Shown here piece by piece: positions 51,517-61,529 of a stretch of DNA of 64,000 nt (its first letter is position 1; every line of letters starts with the position of its first letter). This DNA comes from Flavobacterium silvaticum (lineage in GTDB: Bacteria; Bacteroidota; Bacteroidia; Flavobacteriales; Flavobacteriaceae). The stretch lies in the NCBI RefSeq assembly GCF_012911565.1, contig NZ_JAAMPU010000096.1:62001-126000 (forward strand), given 5' to 3'. The notes under the pieces are model-generated. The model worked only from the letters and a program-made list of their open reading frames with translations, did no database searches and had not been told where the DNA came from. Both the position numbers and the translations under genes were made by a program.

Positions 51517-53052
51517 TCAGTCGAAAATATTCAGTTCTTCATCGTAAATCGGGCTTTGGATGTCGAGGAAATTCAGGACGCTGTGGAATACGTGATGCTG
51601 GGATACGGTTTTGTTTGGTTTGAGTTGCCTTGAACCATCGGTCCAGACAATGAACGGAATGTCGTATTGTTCCTTTGGAGCAATGCTCAAAGGCAGTCCG
51701 TGCATATAGAGATTGTTTTCACCCAGTGACTCACCGTGATCGGAAACGAAGATCAGGGCACTGTGATACTCTTTTAAATCGGTAAGGTCTTCAATGATTT
51801 TATGTAGCAGGTAATCGGTGTAGATGATAGTGTTGTCATAGGCGTTGATCAAAGCTTCCTGTGTACAATTCGCCAGTTCGACACTAGTGCAAACAGGTTT
51901 GAAGGTTTCACATTGGGGCGGATATTTTTTGTTGTAGGTTGGTCCGTGGCTCGTGCTCGTATGCAGGACGATGAGTATTTTATTCTTTTTGCTGGAAAGG
52001 ATTTGTTCTTTGAGTCCTGTCAGCAGCAATTCGTCATAATTACATGGCTTACCTTTACATTTTTGGCTTAAAACCGCCCGATCCTGGTAGTTTTTTATAT
52101 GTATGGGCGGTTCTCCCCAGTTTGTGGTCCGCCAGATTACATCGACATTATTTCGGTATAAATAATTGGGCAGGATTTCATGGAACTCACCCGTATCGGC
52201 ATGTTCCAGAATGCATTTTACCCCAGCCGTAGTGTAGGTAGCGCAGGAAGTAGCTTCAAAATGGAAAACATTGGTCGTTTTGGAAAGCAGCGGATTGGTG
52301 TTTTTTGAATATCCGTACAACGAAAAATTCTGGCTTCTCGCAGATTCGCCAATGACAAGGATCACGACCGATTTGCTACTGTCTTTAATCGTTGCATCGG
52401 GCAATAAAATTTCCTTTTGATTCTTTTGGTTCCGATGGGTGTAAAAAAGTGACGTATTCACCGCATATGACCACGGCATCGCCAATCCGCCCAATCGTTT
52501 GGAATTTTTATCGATCCATAACCAATTGCTGGCATTGGCAAATACCAAGACCAGCATAAACAGAAGCATAAGTGAAGATGTGATTAAAAATCGCTTTATC
52601 GGAACGCTGAATATCCGGGCTTTCACAATATATAATCCGGGCAAAATTCCAAGCAGGGTTACGTAGACAATTAATTTTATCGAGAAAAAACTGCCCGCTT
52701 CTTCATAGTTCGTGTTCAGTACGTTCCCAATCATGCTTTCGTCAATGATGACAGCATACGTGTTGACGAAATAAACCGCGACCGCATTGAGCATGAAAGT
52801 CAGCACCAATAAAAATTTGCCCAAATAACGCGACAGGAAAAAAATAAGGTAATACACCCAGGCGTTTGCGACCAACATCAGGACAATCAGGCTGATAATC
52901 AATATCATTCCATTCAGGCTCTTGTAATCATGATGGCTGAAAACGAAAGTGTAAAAAGGAATATGGAACAGCAGAAAAGTGAGCAGGCTCATCCAAAGCA
53001 CAAAATGTGGCAACGGTATGGTATTACGCATTTTGGGCATTTGTACTTTCAT
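51517..53052 (-). CDS. Phosphoethanolamine transferase-like sulfatase-fold protein (EptA type)
   Basis: A 511-aa inner-membrane enzyme predicted to add phosphoethanolamine to lipid A or another glycan. Five N-terminal hydrophobic helices are followed by a periplasmic alkaline-phosphatase-like domain: VILVIGESARSQNFSLYGY with the metal site, nucleophile Thr in SCATYTTAGVKC, and FVSDHGESLGENNLYMHG. The KCKGKPC and CETFKPVC pairs may form disulphides as in EptA. ATG at 53052 chosen over a TTG further upstream. Next to an LpxR-like gene. Confidence 0.85.
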   Translation of the reverse strand: MKVQMPKMRNTIPLPHFVLWMSLLTFLLFHIPFYTFVFSHHDYKSLNGMILIISLIVLMLVANAWVYYLIFFLSRYLGKFLLVLTFMLNAVAVYFVNTYAVIIDESMIGNVLNTNYEEAGSFFSIKLIVYVTLLGILPGLYIVKARIFSVPIKRFLITSSLMLLFMLVLVFANASNWLWIDKNSKRLGGLAMPWSYAVNTSLFYTHRNQKNQKEILLPDATIKDSSKSVVILVIGESARSQNFSLYGYSKNTNPLLSKTTNVFHFEATSCATYTTAGVKCILEHADTGEFHEILPNYLYRNNVDVIWRTTNWGEPPIHIKNYQDRAVLSQKCKGKPCNYDELLLTGLKEQILSSKKNKILIVLHTSTSHGPTYNKKYPPQCETFKPVCTSVELANCTQEALINAYDNTIIYTDYLLHKIIEDLTDLKEYHSALIFVSDHGESLGENNLYMHGLPLSIAPKEQYDIPFIVWTDGSRQLKPNKTVSQHHVFHSVLNFLDIQSPIYDEELNIFD

Positions 53053-53109
53053 GAGGTGAAAATGCAACTCAATCCTGAAATAATTCTGAATTGATATTGA
53101 TTTGCATCT

Positions 53110-54057
53110 TTAAAATGTAAAACCAAACCGTATTCCGCCCCATTTACCTGAAGCCTGCGGATAAAACTCCCGCGTTATCATTGTTCTGGAATATTCAAAA
53201 TACAACGTCCGCGTCTGTAGAATGATCCCGTAATTGTGTTGTCCGACGAACCGTTTTATATGGCCTGATGGAATCGTATACGGGCTTTTATCGTTGAACA
53301 AACCGCCTTGTAACGTGGCATCGTAACCTATTACGGAAACCATAGGCTGTGAATAGGCGTAAAGCGAAAATTTTCTTTTGGCCGTTACCGATGTGAATGG
53401 TGAATTGATGATTCCGATTACCGAATTTATACCAACGGAAGCATTCGTAAACAACGTTCCGAGCCGAGCTGTTCCCTGTGCATTGATGGCAAAAATATTC
53501 CGGAAACGGAACAATTGTTTTTCGTAATCGACCTGATAGTTGATGACCACATCGTTTTTAATCTGGTTCCTCCAGCCAAGCGGGATCGTATTTCCGGTGG
53601 CTTCGTGAATGCCCACCTGCATTTCCTTACCGAATGCACCGGGCCCGAGGATTCCGAGATTCAGGGAAGAAGTCAATCGTGATTTGCGTATCGTATCTGT
53701 AGCAATCAAAAAGTTTTTGAGCATGATCGCTGCTGCAAACGGACGGTCGCCGTATTGTATTTCGGCAAATTTGTACTTGTCCGGCGTGTATCCGATGTGT
53801 TCGAGTGAAACACCGTATCTGAATTCCGAATCTTTCGATTTGAAGAAAATATGGTTGAGTGGATTTTTTCGGAACGCCTTGAGAACAAGCTCAAAGTTAT
53901 ACCCCTGGGTGTAATTCCTGTCGGTCGACGTGAAATAGTCGTTGTCGTAATGGAACCGGGAATAACTTTCGCTTTTGATGTCGCGGAACGAAACGAAATG
54001 GTCTATTTTCTGGCAGAAAACAGTACATGGCAATAGCAGCACAAGCAAAAGTCTCAT
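53110..54057 (-). CDS. Lipid A deacylase LpxR-like outer-membrane protein
   Basis: A 315-aa beta-barrel of the DUF2219/LpxR family that removes acyl chains from lipid A at the cell surface. Active-site region YDNDYFTSTDRNYTQGY at about 37-53 with Asn39 and Asp40. Short signal peptide ending at VFC/QK. Between the EptA-like and transglutaminase genes on the same strand. Confidence 0.85.
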   Translation of the reverse strand: MRLLLVLLLPCTVFCQKIDHFVSFRDIKSESYSRFHYDNDYFTSTDRNYTQGYNFELVLKAFRKNPLNHIFFKSKDSEFRYGVSLEHIGYTPDKYKFAEIQYGDRPFAAAIMLKNFLIATDTIRKSRLTSSLNLGILGPGAFGKEMQVGIHEATGNTIPLGWRNQIKNDVVINYQVDYEKQLFRFRNIFAINAQGTARLGTLFTNASVGINSVIGIINSPFTSVTAKRKFSLYAYSQPMVSVIGYDATLQGGLFNDKSPYTIPSGHIKRFVGQHNYGIILQTRTLYFEYSRTMITREFYPQASGKWGGIRFGFTF

Positions 54058-54090
54058 GCCATTACCTACGCTGACAGTGCCATTTGGGTT

Positions 54091-55047
54091 TTATTTTTCG
54101 ATTTTATACGTAACGACGCAATCGTGCCCTACATAAACCGTAAGATAACCGCGGGCCTGTTTTTCAATTGGGATTTCAAAAACCGAAGCAGTTCCCTGTT
54201 TTACAGCCTCGGCAATTTGTAAAGGCCCGCCGCCAATGGTATAGGCGATTTTGTCGGTATTCAGGTTTTCAAATTTCAGTGGAACGATGTATCCGCTTGG
54301 CAAAGTACCAGATTGTGGAAAGGTAACCGTATAGTCGGCATTGATGTAATTTCCGTAGAACAACGGAAGCTTGGCAAATATACTGGCGTTGAGGTCTTTT
54401 GGCAGCCAGCTTTCATCGTCAGGATAATGATTGAGAAAGAAGATGTACGGATTGGTGAAAAAATAGCCCGGATTGAATTTGCTTTCGAATTTGCCACTAT
54501 CGGTATTCACGGCACCTGAAGCCCAGGTAACATCAAGCATTTCCCAATTTCCGTTTATAAGTACCGCATTCCAGATGTGGTCGCTTGAAACAGGCATTTT
54601 ACCAATATGCGCCGGACTTGTCTTTGACGTGCCGGGAATGGTCGTGGCTTCAAGGCCTGTGAGATAGGCAACAACATCGAATAAGGCGGCGTATCCGCGA
54701 CAGACACCTTTGCCGGTGCGTAAAGTTTTATTGGCAAGGTCGAGGTTGTATTTGCGAAGTTTGAGTTGCTTATCGCGTTCGTCGGAATACGTAAAAGCGA
54801 CACGGCCATCGCGCAGGGAGCGCATTTCAGAAAGGTCGTAGCGAACATTGAAAGCAATCCAGGAATAAATGGCCCGGGCTTTATCTGCAGGATCCTTAAA
54901 ATCGCGATTGATACGGTCGGCGAGCTGCTGTGGCGCGGAAAAGGAATTGGGGTATGCCTTTACCGCGCGATCCACGGCAGCAAAATCGTTGGCGAGTATC
55001 GGGTTTATAAAAAACAAAAAGAGTAGGGTAAGGGGCAAAAGTCTCAT
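54091..55047 (-). CDS. Exported transglutaminase-like protein
   Basis: A 318-aa protein with a signal peptide (ending NPILAN) and a transglutaminase-like core: catalytic Cys in GKGVCRGYAALFDVV, His in SSDHIWNAVLINGNW and Asp in MLDVTWASG. Such proteins are often proteases or modify cell-surface proteins or murein. Co-directional with the LpxR- and EptA-like genes. Confidence 0.85.
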   Translation of the reverse strand: MRLLPLTLLFLFFINPILANDFAAVDRAVKAYPNSFSAPQQLADRINRDFKDPADKARAIYSWIAFNVRYDLSEMRSLRDGRVAFTYSDERDKQLKLRKYNLDLANKTLRTGKGVCRGYAALFDVVAYLTGLEATTIPGTSKTSPAHIGKMPVSSDHIWNAVLINGNWEMLDVTWASGAVNTDSGKFESKFNPGYFFTNPYIFFLNHYPDDESWLPKDLNASIFAKLPLFYGNYINADYTVTFPQSGTLPSGYIVPLKFENLNTDKIAYTIGGGPLQIAEAVKQGTASVFEIPIEKQARGYLTVYVGHDCVVTYKIEK

Positions 55048-55143
55048 ATCATCGTCATCAAAGGGTTGCCAGTTTCCTAAACGCAAATGCGGACGTTATT
55101 AGTATAACGCCCGCAAATTCAGAATCAGGAATAATGAATGAAA

Positions 55144-57033
55144 TTATTCCCTCACGATTTTTCTCACTGTTTTTCCAGCTGAGGAATTTACCGTCAGGAA
55201 ATACACGCCGGAAGGCAATTGGTTCACCGGAATTTTATACTCCAACTGGTTTGACAACGAAAGTTTCTTTACGACACGGCCGTTGGCATCAGAAAGGGAA
55301 GCGTCCGTCAATGCTAATCCATTCGGGTTCAATAAACGGATTTCTGAAGATGCCGGATTCGGATAGACTGAAATAGAAGCTACAAGATTCTCCGAAGCAC
55401 TCAAGGTTGTCGTAGTGACAACCAACTGAGGCGGTTCTCCAAGCAGATAAAGTGCATGGTTTCCGTTTGCTTCATTTTTGGTCAGTTCGTAGACGCGTAT
55501 GGCGTACATCTGGTTCGGTATCAGCCCTGAAACATCTACGGTGGTACCGGTTCCTTTATAAACGATGCGGCTTCCGTCCGGTAAGGCATCGGCAGCTGCG
55601 AAATTCGGTATATTGTTGTAATCAGTACCATCGATAGGATAGGATTCAAACAATGGTGCTGTATTGTTTGGGATGGGTTTCATGACGACTACACGATCGG
55701 TTCCATTACCATTCGTCCAGCTTATACCCATCGAAGTTCCACCAATATTGCCAGCGTTCAGATTTTGGGCAGGCAGTAACGGAGATTCGAATAAATCATA
55801 GGTCGGATATTCGGTGACCGCAGCCAGGCAATTCCACCCGAGCGCATCAAGTCCGTTCCAGAAAGCGTTCTCCAAACTGCCAACAGCGCGTTTGTTGAGT
55901 ATAATGGCCCACGTATATCCGCTGTTGCTGCGGACCAGGTAACTTGCGGTTCCGTCAAGCGCACCCGAGTGCCACCAATTGTTCGCTGTGTTGACAGACC
56001 AGCCTTTGGCGTACCAACTGTTTGTGGCAGAAGGTTCTACCATGGTCGCGATGCTTGAAGCAGAAAGAATATCCGGTTTGGTGGCAAAACCGTCAGCGGC
56101 AACCATAAGGCGCAATAAATCACGTGCCGTGGCAATCCAGCCTCCGTGTCCGTCCATGGCTTCTACACTGAATCCGCCGTATTCCCACGGAACCAACGTA
56201 TTGTCGTTATACAGAGAATAGGTAGAGTAACCGTTACCCACATATTCGCCTTCGCGCTCCATTTTTTCAGAAAGCAGGTTTTTACCAATATGCATGTCAT
56301 AAATACCCAACGGCTCAAGGATTTCCTGTTGCATCCACGCTTCATAATCCATTCCCGAGATTTCCTCAATGATTTCACTGAGCACAAGGAATCCCATATT
56401 GGAATAGGAATATGTCGTTCCCGGATCGTGGTTCAATGGTTTTCCGAGCAGATAAGCTATCAGGTATTCTTCTTTTACAGGATTGGTTTCGCCTAAAGTA
56501 GCCGTCACATGCAACGGAACCGATATGGGGTCACATCCACCAAAATCCCACGGGTAAGGTGTAGTTGGGTTCGGGAAACAATCGATGTCGCGATCCCAGC
56601 CCGCATTGTGTTCGAGCAGCATACGGACTGTGATGTCATACACGCGGTTATCGACGATGGTTGCCGTAGAAAAATACCAGTGGTTTTCCAGTAAACCCCC
56701 GGGGCCGAATACTTTATCGTCGAGTGCAAGCTGTCCGTTTTCTATCATTTTCATGATTCCGATAGATGTCAATGGCTTGGAAATACTGGCAATCCGGAAC
56801 ATGTTATACGGTTGGGTGTCATCGGTCTGCCCAATATCTGAATGACCATAGGCACGTGAAAAGACAAGCTTACCATTTTTAGTGATCGCAAAAGTCGCCG
56901 AGGGAATGTTGTAGGTTGTAAGGAAATTGGTCATCTGCGTGTCGCAAGCACTCATTCCGGGTACATAAATTCCGGTTTGTGAATGACCGAAAATAGATAA
57001 AATCAATACGGCCAGGAAGTAATTTTTTTTCAT
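55144..57033 (-). CDS. Exported serine hydrolase (beta-lactamase fold) with T9SS sorting domain
   Basis: A 629-aa protein: signal peptide, a class C beta-lactamase-like domain (about 30-410) with SxxK at 83-86 (SISK) and YSN in TYSYSNMGF, a fibronectin-like region near 425-530, and a T9SS type A sorting domain (SVYPNPASSEIRL to the end KIVRE). It is probably secreted and attached to the cell surface. Peptidase or esterase activity is likely. Confidence 0.9.
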   Translation of the reverse strand: MKKNYFLAVLILSIFGHSQTGIYVPGMSACDTQMTNFLTTYNIPSATFAITKNGKLVFSRAYGHSDIGQTDDTQPYNMFRIASISKPLTSIGIMKMIENGQLALDDKVFGPGGLLENHWYFSTATIVDNRVYDITVRMLLEHNAGWDRDIDCFPNPTTPYPWDFGGCDPISVPLHVTATLGETNPVKEEYLIAYLLGKPLNHDPGTTYSYSNMGFLVLSEIIEEISGMDYEAWMQQEILEPLGIYDMHIGKNLLSEKMEREGEYVGNGYSTYSLYNDNTLVPWEYGGFSVEAMDGHGGWIATARDLLRLMVAADGFATKPDILSASSIATMVEPSATNSWYAKGWSVNTANNWWHSGALDGTASYLVRSNSGYTWAIILNKRAVGSLENAFWNGLDALGWNCLAAVTEYPTYDLFESPLLPAQNLNAGNIGGTSMGISWTNGNGTDRVVVMKPIPNNTAPLFESYPIDGTDYNNIPNFAAADALPDGSRIVYKGTGTTVDVSGLIPNQMYAIRVYELTKNEANGNHALYLLGEPPQLVVTTTTLSASENLVASISVYPNPASSEIRLLNPNGLALTDASLSDANGRVVKKLSLSNQLEYKIPVNQLPSGVYFLTVNSSAGKTVRKIVRE

Positions 57034-57327
57034 GATGGGTAACTGTAGAGGTTGTCTTGCTAAGATATTGAAGTCTAATTGATTGTCTGGTTGTTTTGAG
57101 AGGTATAATGATTAAGTTATCAACAAGTGTCGGGCTTTGGGAATTATCAGGCCCGGTAAGCCGGCAACTCAAATCCCTGTCAATGAAAGCTTCAAACGAA
57201 TACTAACCAAAAGTAACCTTATACTAAGCCAAAAGATACCAATGCTTTATTGTGTCAGTACGCGTGTGATAAAAGCCCTTTTTTGCACCAAGATTTTATT
57301 ATCCACCTCTAAAACTGCACAAACACC
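57034..57327. other. 294-bp divergent region between two T9SS-secreted enzymes
   Basis: Contains a minus-strand TACTTTTG element at 57208-57215 (170-base leader for the serine hydrolase) and a structured block at 57139-57177. No gene. Confidence 0.5.
57208..57215 (-). promoter_or_regulatory. -7 element (TACTTTTG) for the serine hydrolase
   Basis: Minus-strand TACTTTTG fits TANNTTTG, 174 bases upstream of the ATG at 57033. A TTG with a 14-base spacer is close to but short of consensus. Confidence 0.45.
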
Positions 57328-59481
57328 ATGAAAAAAATTATGCTTTTATTGCTGATTTTCAGCATTCCGATGATTGGCCAGCACAAAGTAGCCGGAAAGA
57401 TTAAATTACTGAACGAAAGACGAACCAAATTTGTCCCTTTTTCACCATTGGTCAAAAGCCAAGGAAATGTACCAACCGTAATTGACGATATCGCCAAAGG
57501 AGCCACAATCGCGCAACTTGATCTGCAACTTGTAAAACAAATTGTATCTGCGGCTCCCGAAGCGATTGAACTTTCGATTCCTTATGAAAATGAAGTCGTG
57601 GTGACACAACTTTATCGTGTCGAACTGCTTGCCAGCGGTTTCCATGCCGATACCGAAAGCCAGGTAAATACAGATTATCGTCCCGGAGTTTATTACCGCG
57701 GCATTGAAAAGGGCGATGAAAATTCGCTGGCTTCCTTTAGCTTTTTTGAAGATGAAATGTCCGGTATAATATCATCATCAGACAAAGGCAATGTTGTGAC
57801 AGGACATGTAAAAGGCGAAAGGAACAAGACTTCTTATGTGGTGTATGCCGATACTTCGCTTACCATACAGAACAATTTCGGCTGTGCAACTAGTCTTTCT
57901 GACAACAACCGGAATCTGCGCCTCAATGCGACGGAATCTGTGACCGATACCAATCATTGCGCTACAGTCTATTTTGAAATCGACAATGATATTTTCCTTG
58001 CCAACGGGTCGAGCCAACAGGCCACGGGAAACTGGCTGACAAGTATTTTCAACAATACCCAGACGTTGTATGAGAACGATGGAATCACCGTTTCCCTAAA
58101 ATCATTTATGGTCTGGACTGTCCCGGATCCATATTCCAGTGCTGAAGCCTCAGATTACGTAGTTGCCTTTGGGACACGTTATTTTTTCCAGGATTTTGAC
58201 GGAGATGTGGGCCAATTGCTCGGCATCGATCCCGGAGATTTGGGAGGTGTCGCCTTTATTGAAGGATTGTGCCAAAACAGCCAAGGCCTCAATGTGAGTT
58301 ATGTAGACATAGACGACCTTTCGTTCTTGAGTGTGCCTTTATACAGCTGGTCGGTGCATGCCGTGACGCACGAGCTCGGGCATTTGTTCGGTTCGCCACA
58401 TACACACGATTGTGCCTGGAACGGAAACAACACGCCAATCGACGGTTGCTTCACCAACGAAGGAGCCTGTGCGCCCGGGCCTATACCTGCACAGGGTGGA
58501 ACCATTATGAGCTATTGCCACCTGCAAGGCGTCGGGGTCAATTTTGCCAATGGTTTCGGGCCGCAGCCTTCGCAACGCATACAGAACTTTATAAACAACG
58601 CTTCCTGTCTTGGAACTACGTGTGCCGCAGTTTCGTGCCATAATTATATCACTTCGGTCAGCAGGGAAAGCATGAGCCCAGAGTCGGTGCATTTTTCGTG
58701 GGCCGATGAAACTTCCGGGCCTTGGCAGTATTCGATACAACCGTATAATATGACGGCTTCTGATTGGCAGGATGTTTCCGTTCCATCTGCTATGCTCGAA
58801 GGATTATCGCCGAATACCTATTACACATTCAAGGTGCGTAATATGTGTCCGGATAATGGCGCCACAGCAGAACAAGTACTTTTTGCTACCGATGCCGACT
58901 GGTGTGCGGGACAGGTCTTCACCGGCCCGAACGGAACGACAGGTTTTTACGGATTGAACCAGCATGTCATACGCACGATTGCACCAACAAATCCGAATTC
59001 GCGTATAAAAGCCCAGTTTTCGTCGTTCTTCCTTGAAACCGGATTTGATTTCTTTACCGTCTATGATGGAGATAGTACAGATGCTCCGGTTATCGGCCAA
59101 TTCACAGGGACTTCCATTCCGGGGCCGTTCGTTTCGACTGCGGACAACGGTGCGCTTACGTTTGAATTCACTTCGGACGACCAGGTCAATTCGTTGGGTT
59201 GGGTAGCCAATATTTCGTGCGAGTCGACACTCGGCACAGATGAAAACAGTTTTTCAGGCTTGGTCTATTATCCAAACCCTACGACTTCACAATTGACTGT
59301 TTCGGCATCTGAATCCATGGAAAATATCACGGTTTATAACGCCTTAGGGCAAGTGTTGTTGCAGCAAAAGGTTTCGGCTACACAGGCTATGGTCGACTTG
59401 TCACCCTTTTCAACCGGAGTCTATTTGCTCAAGGTTTCGGGAAGCGGTAAATCGTCTAATTTCAATATCGTCAAACAATGA
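57328..59481 (+). CDS. Secreted zinc metalloprotease (reprolysin-like, T9SS)
   Basis: A 717-aa protein: signal peptide, a propeptide (about 20-205), a metzincin domain with HELGHLFGSPH at 348-358 and the Met-turn GTIMSYCH, then a fibronectin type III domain, a CUB-like domain (about 528-635) and a T9SS sorting domain with YYPNPTTSQLTV. It is a predicted extracellular peptidase, divergent from the secreted serine hydrolase. Confidence 0.93.
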   Translation: MKKIMLLLLIFSIPMIGQHKVAGKIKLLNERRTKFVPFSPLVKSQGNVPTVIDDIAKGATIAQLDLQLVKQIVSAAPEAIELSIPYENEVVVTQLYRVELLASGFHADTESQVNTDYRPGVYYRGIEKGDENSLASFSFFEDEMSGIISSSDKGNVVTGHVKGERNKTSYVVYADTSLTIQNNFGCATSLSDNNRNLRLNATESVTDTNHCATVYFEIDNDIFLANGSSQQATGNWLTSIFNNTQTLYENDGITVSLKSFMVWTVPDPYSSAEASDYVVAFGTRYFFQDFDGDVGQLLGIDPGDLGGVAFIEGLCQNSQGLNVSYVDIDDLSFLSVPLYSWSVHAVTHELGHLFGSPHTHDCAWNGNNTPIDGCFTNEGACAPGPIPAQGGTIMSYCHLQGVGVNFANGFGPQPSQRIQNFINNASCLGTTCAAVSCHNYITSVSRESMSPESVHFSWADETSGPWQYSIQPYNMTASDWQDVSVPSAMLEGLSPNTYYTFKVRNMCPDNGATAEQVLFATDADWCAGQVFTGPNGTTGFYGLNQHVIRTIAPTNPNSRIKAQFSSFFLETGFDFFTVYDGDSTDAPVIGQFTGTSIPGPFVSTADNGALTFEFTSDDQVNSLGWVANISCESTLGTDENSFSGLVYYPNPTTSQLTVSASESMENITVYNALGQVLLQQKVSATQAMVDLSPFSTGVYLLKVSGSGKSSNFNIVKQ

Positions 59482-59514
59482 TTTTTCGTTAGCGACTCTG
59501 AATATTCTTTACAT

Positions 59515-59556
59515 AAAAAGAGGCAGCCGGATTTTGGTTGCCTCTTTGTTTTTTTG
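59515..59556. terminator. Bidirectional terminator after the metalloprotease
   Basis: A 12-bp stem with one G-U wobble (59517-59528 with 59536-59547), a 7-nt loop and a long T-run after it. Located between convergent genes. Confidence 0.85.
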
Positions 59557-59573
59557 TTCCTGTTCAATACTGA

Positions 59574-60248
59574 TTATTCATATAATTTGAAGATTCCCGT
59601 ATCGAAAGCCGTCCATAAACACGCTTTCCTCTCGCACGATTTGAGCGAAGCGTTGGCCCATGTATTACAGGTTTCAAATAGGCTGTATGTGCCGACACCT
59701 TCGTAGAACGCATCATGATTCCCGTAATTCGCATTGGTTTTTATGTAGATAGGAAGTTGGTCTGGGCCTTTCCGGAAACTATCCAGGATGTAAGCCGTAA
59801 GTTTTTGATATTGCTGTTTGGTGATGCCTATTTTATGGCAGGATTTGCTTTCAGACAATGATTTGTAATAGGTGCAATGCATGGCTGTCGTGCTTAATCC
59901 GAAAGCGGCTTTGAAAGCGGTGCTGGCTTTGAGGTCATCCCAGGTTGGCGTTTCCAGGTAAAAACCTTTGTCGCCCCAACCCATCGCGAGCCAATTCGCT
60001 GTGGAATCCGTTGCGACCGTATTTTTGAAAGGAACCAGTTTGCTCCAGTCCATGTCGTCGGTTTTTACGGGAACCACAATATCGGTATGGACGCCGTTGG
60101 TGAGAATGTAGATGGAAATGTCTTTGGAATCGACGGCATCCGTATTGACGGGAATGCGCGACAGGCAAAAAGCCATAATGAGGTACATGAGAATGGCTGA
60201 AACGACAGCACCAATGATAATTCCGGTAATCTTGAGGAAACGCTTCAT
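59574..60248 (-). CDS. TIGR02117/DUF2459-family membrane-anchored protein
   Basis: A 224-aa protein with one N-terminal membrane helix (about residues 5-30) and a soluble domain containing YILTNGVHTDIVVP, MGWGDKGFYLETPTWDDL and ETCNTWANASLK, characteristic of TIGR02117. Conserved Cys, His and Asp suggest a hydrolase of the NlpC/P60-like fold, but function is unknown. ATG at 60248 chosen. Confidence 0.88.
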   Translation of the reverse strand: MKRFLKITGIIIGAVVSAILMYLIMAFCLSRIPVNTDAVDSKDISIYILTNGVHTDIVVPVKTDDMDWSKLVPFKNTVATDSTANWLAMGWGDKGFYLETPTWDDLKASTAFKAAFGLSTTAMHCTYYKSLSESKSCHKIGITKQQYQKLTAYILDSFRKGPDQLPIYIKTNANYGNHDAFYEGVGTYSLFETCNTWANASLKSCERKACLWTAFDTGIFKLYE

Positions 60249-60310
60249 AAGTCGATGATTTTTTTCCCGCCTTACAATCACCTTGCCATCAATTCAAAAG
60301 CAGGACTTTC

Positions 60311-61492
60311 TCAGTGCATTCCGGAAGCATGGCCAGAAAATACGATAGGTTCTTTATTGATCTTCAAAAATACCAACGCTATCACAGCACCTATAAGTGC
60401 CATGCCGACGCCGACAAGATTCGGTGATTCGTAACCAAAACCCATCAGTAACGGCAATCCGCCCAGGTAAGCGCCAAGGGCATTTCCAATATTAAAGCTG
60501 GCTTGAATCGTGGCAGATGCAATCATTTCCGAACCTTTGGCCGTGCCGATAACAAGCATGTTTATAGGAGCGACAACACTGAAAGCGGCACATCCGGTCA
60601 GGAAAACAAGTGCTATCGATACAATCTTATTTCCAGATAAAAAATAATCTGCCGTCAACACAGAAGCGACCAACAGCAAGGTGGCGATTACAGCACGTGA
60701 CGGACCCATGGCATCTGAAATGCGTCCGCCTGCAAAATTTCCGGCGACCATTCCCAATCCGGCTACCACAAGCAGGTATGGAACCTGTTCCGCAGCGAAA
60801 CCGCTCACTTCCGTAAGCAATGGCGCAATATAACTGATCCACGAAAAAAGGCCGCCGAACCCGATTGCCGTGATGAAAATCAGCAACCAGGCTTCTATCC
60901 GGGAGAAGAATTTGAGTTGGGTGACAAGGTTGCCGGAATCCTGTTTCTGCAGGTTCGGCATGAATCGCCACATACTCAAAACGGTGATCACGCCAATTAT
61001 GGCAATGATTACAAACGTATAACGCCAATGCAGGTTGTGGCCTACAAAAGTCCCAAGCGGAACACCTACAACGTTGGCAAACGTAAGTCCGCTGAACATA
61101 AAAGCGATGCTTCTGGCTTCCTTGCCTTTTTCGGCCAGACGGCTTGCCACCACGGCACCGACTCCAAAGAACGCTCCGTGCGGCAATCCCGACAGAAAAC
61201 GCGAGGCAAGCATCAGGTCATAATCTGGGGCGAATATGGAAGTGGCATTGAAAACAGCCAGCATGACCGCCAGCCAAAGCAACATCTTTTTGGGCGGGAC
61301 ATTCCTTCCGGCAATGACCAGTAAAGGTGCGCCTACGACTACTCCGAGTGCGTAAGCTGCGATAAGGTGTCCGGCTTGGGGGATTGAAACGTTGAGGTCC
61401 GAAGCGATATCTGGCAACAAACCCATGACGACAAATTCTGTGATTCCTATGGTGAGGCCGCCAAGGGCCAATGGGAGAAGATTCAATTTCAT
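60311..61492 (-). CDS. MFS efflux transporter (AraJ/DHA1 type)
   Basis: A 393-aa transporter with twelve predicted helices. It begins LPLALGGLTIGITEFVVMGLLPDIASDL, a mark of the AraJ/YdhP arabinose-efflux group; the motif A loop and a GLPHGAFFGVGAVVAS helix are visible. Probably exports sugars or drugs. Divergent from the AraC regulator at 61563, which is likely its controller. Confidence 0.92.
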   Translation of the reverse strand: MKLNLLPLALGGLTIGITEFVVMGLLPDIASDLNVSIPQAGHLIAAYALGVVVGAPLLVIAGRNVPPKKMLLWLAVMLAVFNATSIFAPDYDLMLASRFLSGLPHGAFFGVGAVVASRLAEKGKEARSIAFMFSGLTFANVVGVPLGTFVGHNLHWRYTFVIIAIIGVITVLSMWRFMPNLQKQDSGNLVTQLKFFSRIEAWLLIFITAIGFGGLFSWISYIAPLLTEVSGFAAEQVPYLLVVAGLGMVAGNFAGGRISDAMGPSRAVIATLLLVASVLTADYFLSGNKIVSIALVFLTGCAAFSVVAPINMLVIGTAKGSEMIASATIQASFNIGNALGAYLGGLPLLMGFGYESPNLVGVGMALIGAVIALVFLKINKEPIVFSGHASGMH

Positions 61493-61529
61493 GCTGCAAA
61501 GTTAGAGCGGTACACATCAGATTTAATTG

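Noticed and set aside
57121-57180. A genuine SAM-I riboswitch upstream of the metalloprotease
   Set aside because: Only the P2-like core is similar; P3, P4 and correct spacing are missing and the downstream gene is not in methionine metabolism. Kept only as a low-interest structural observation.
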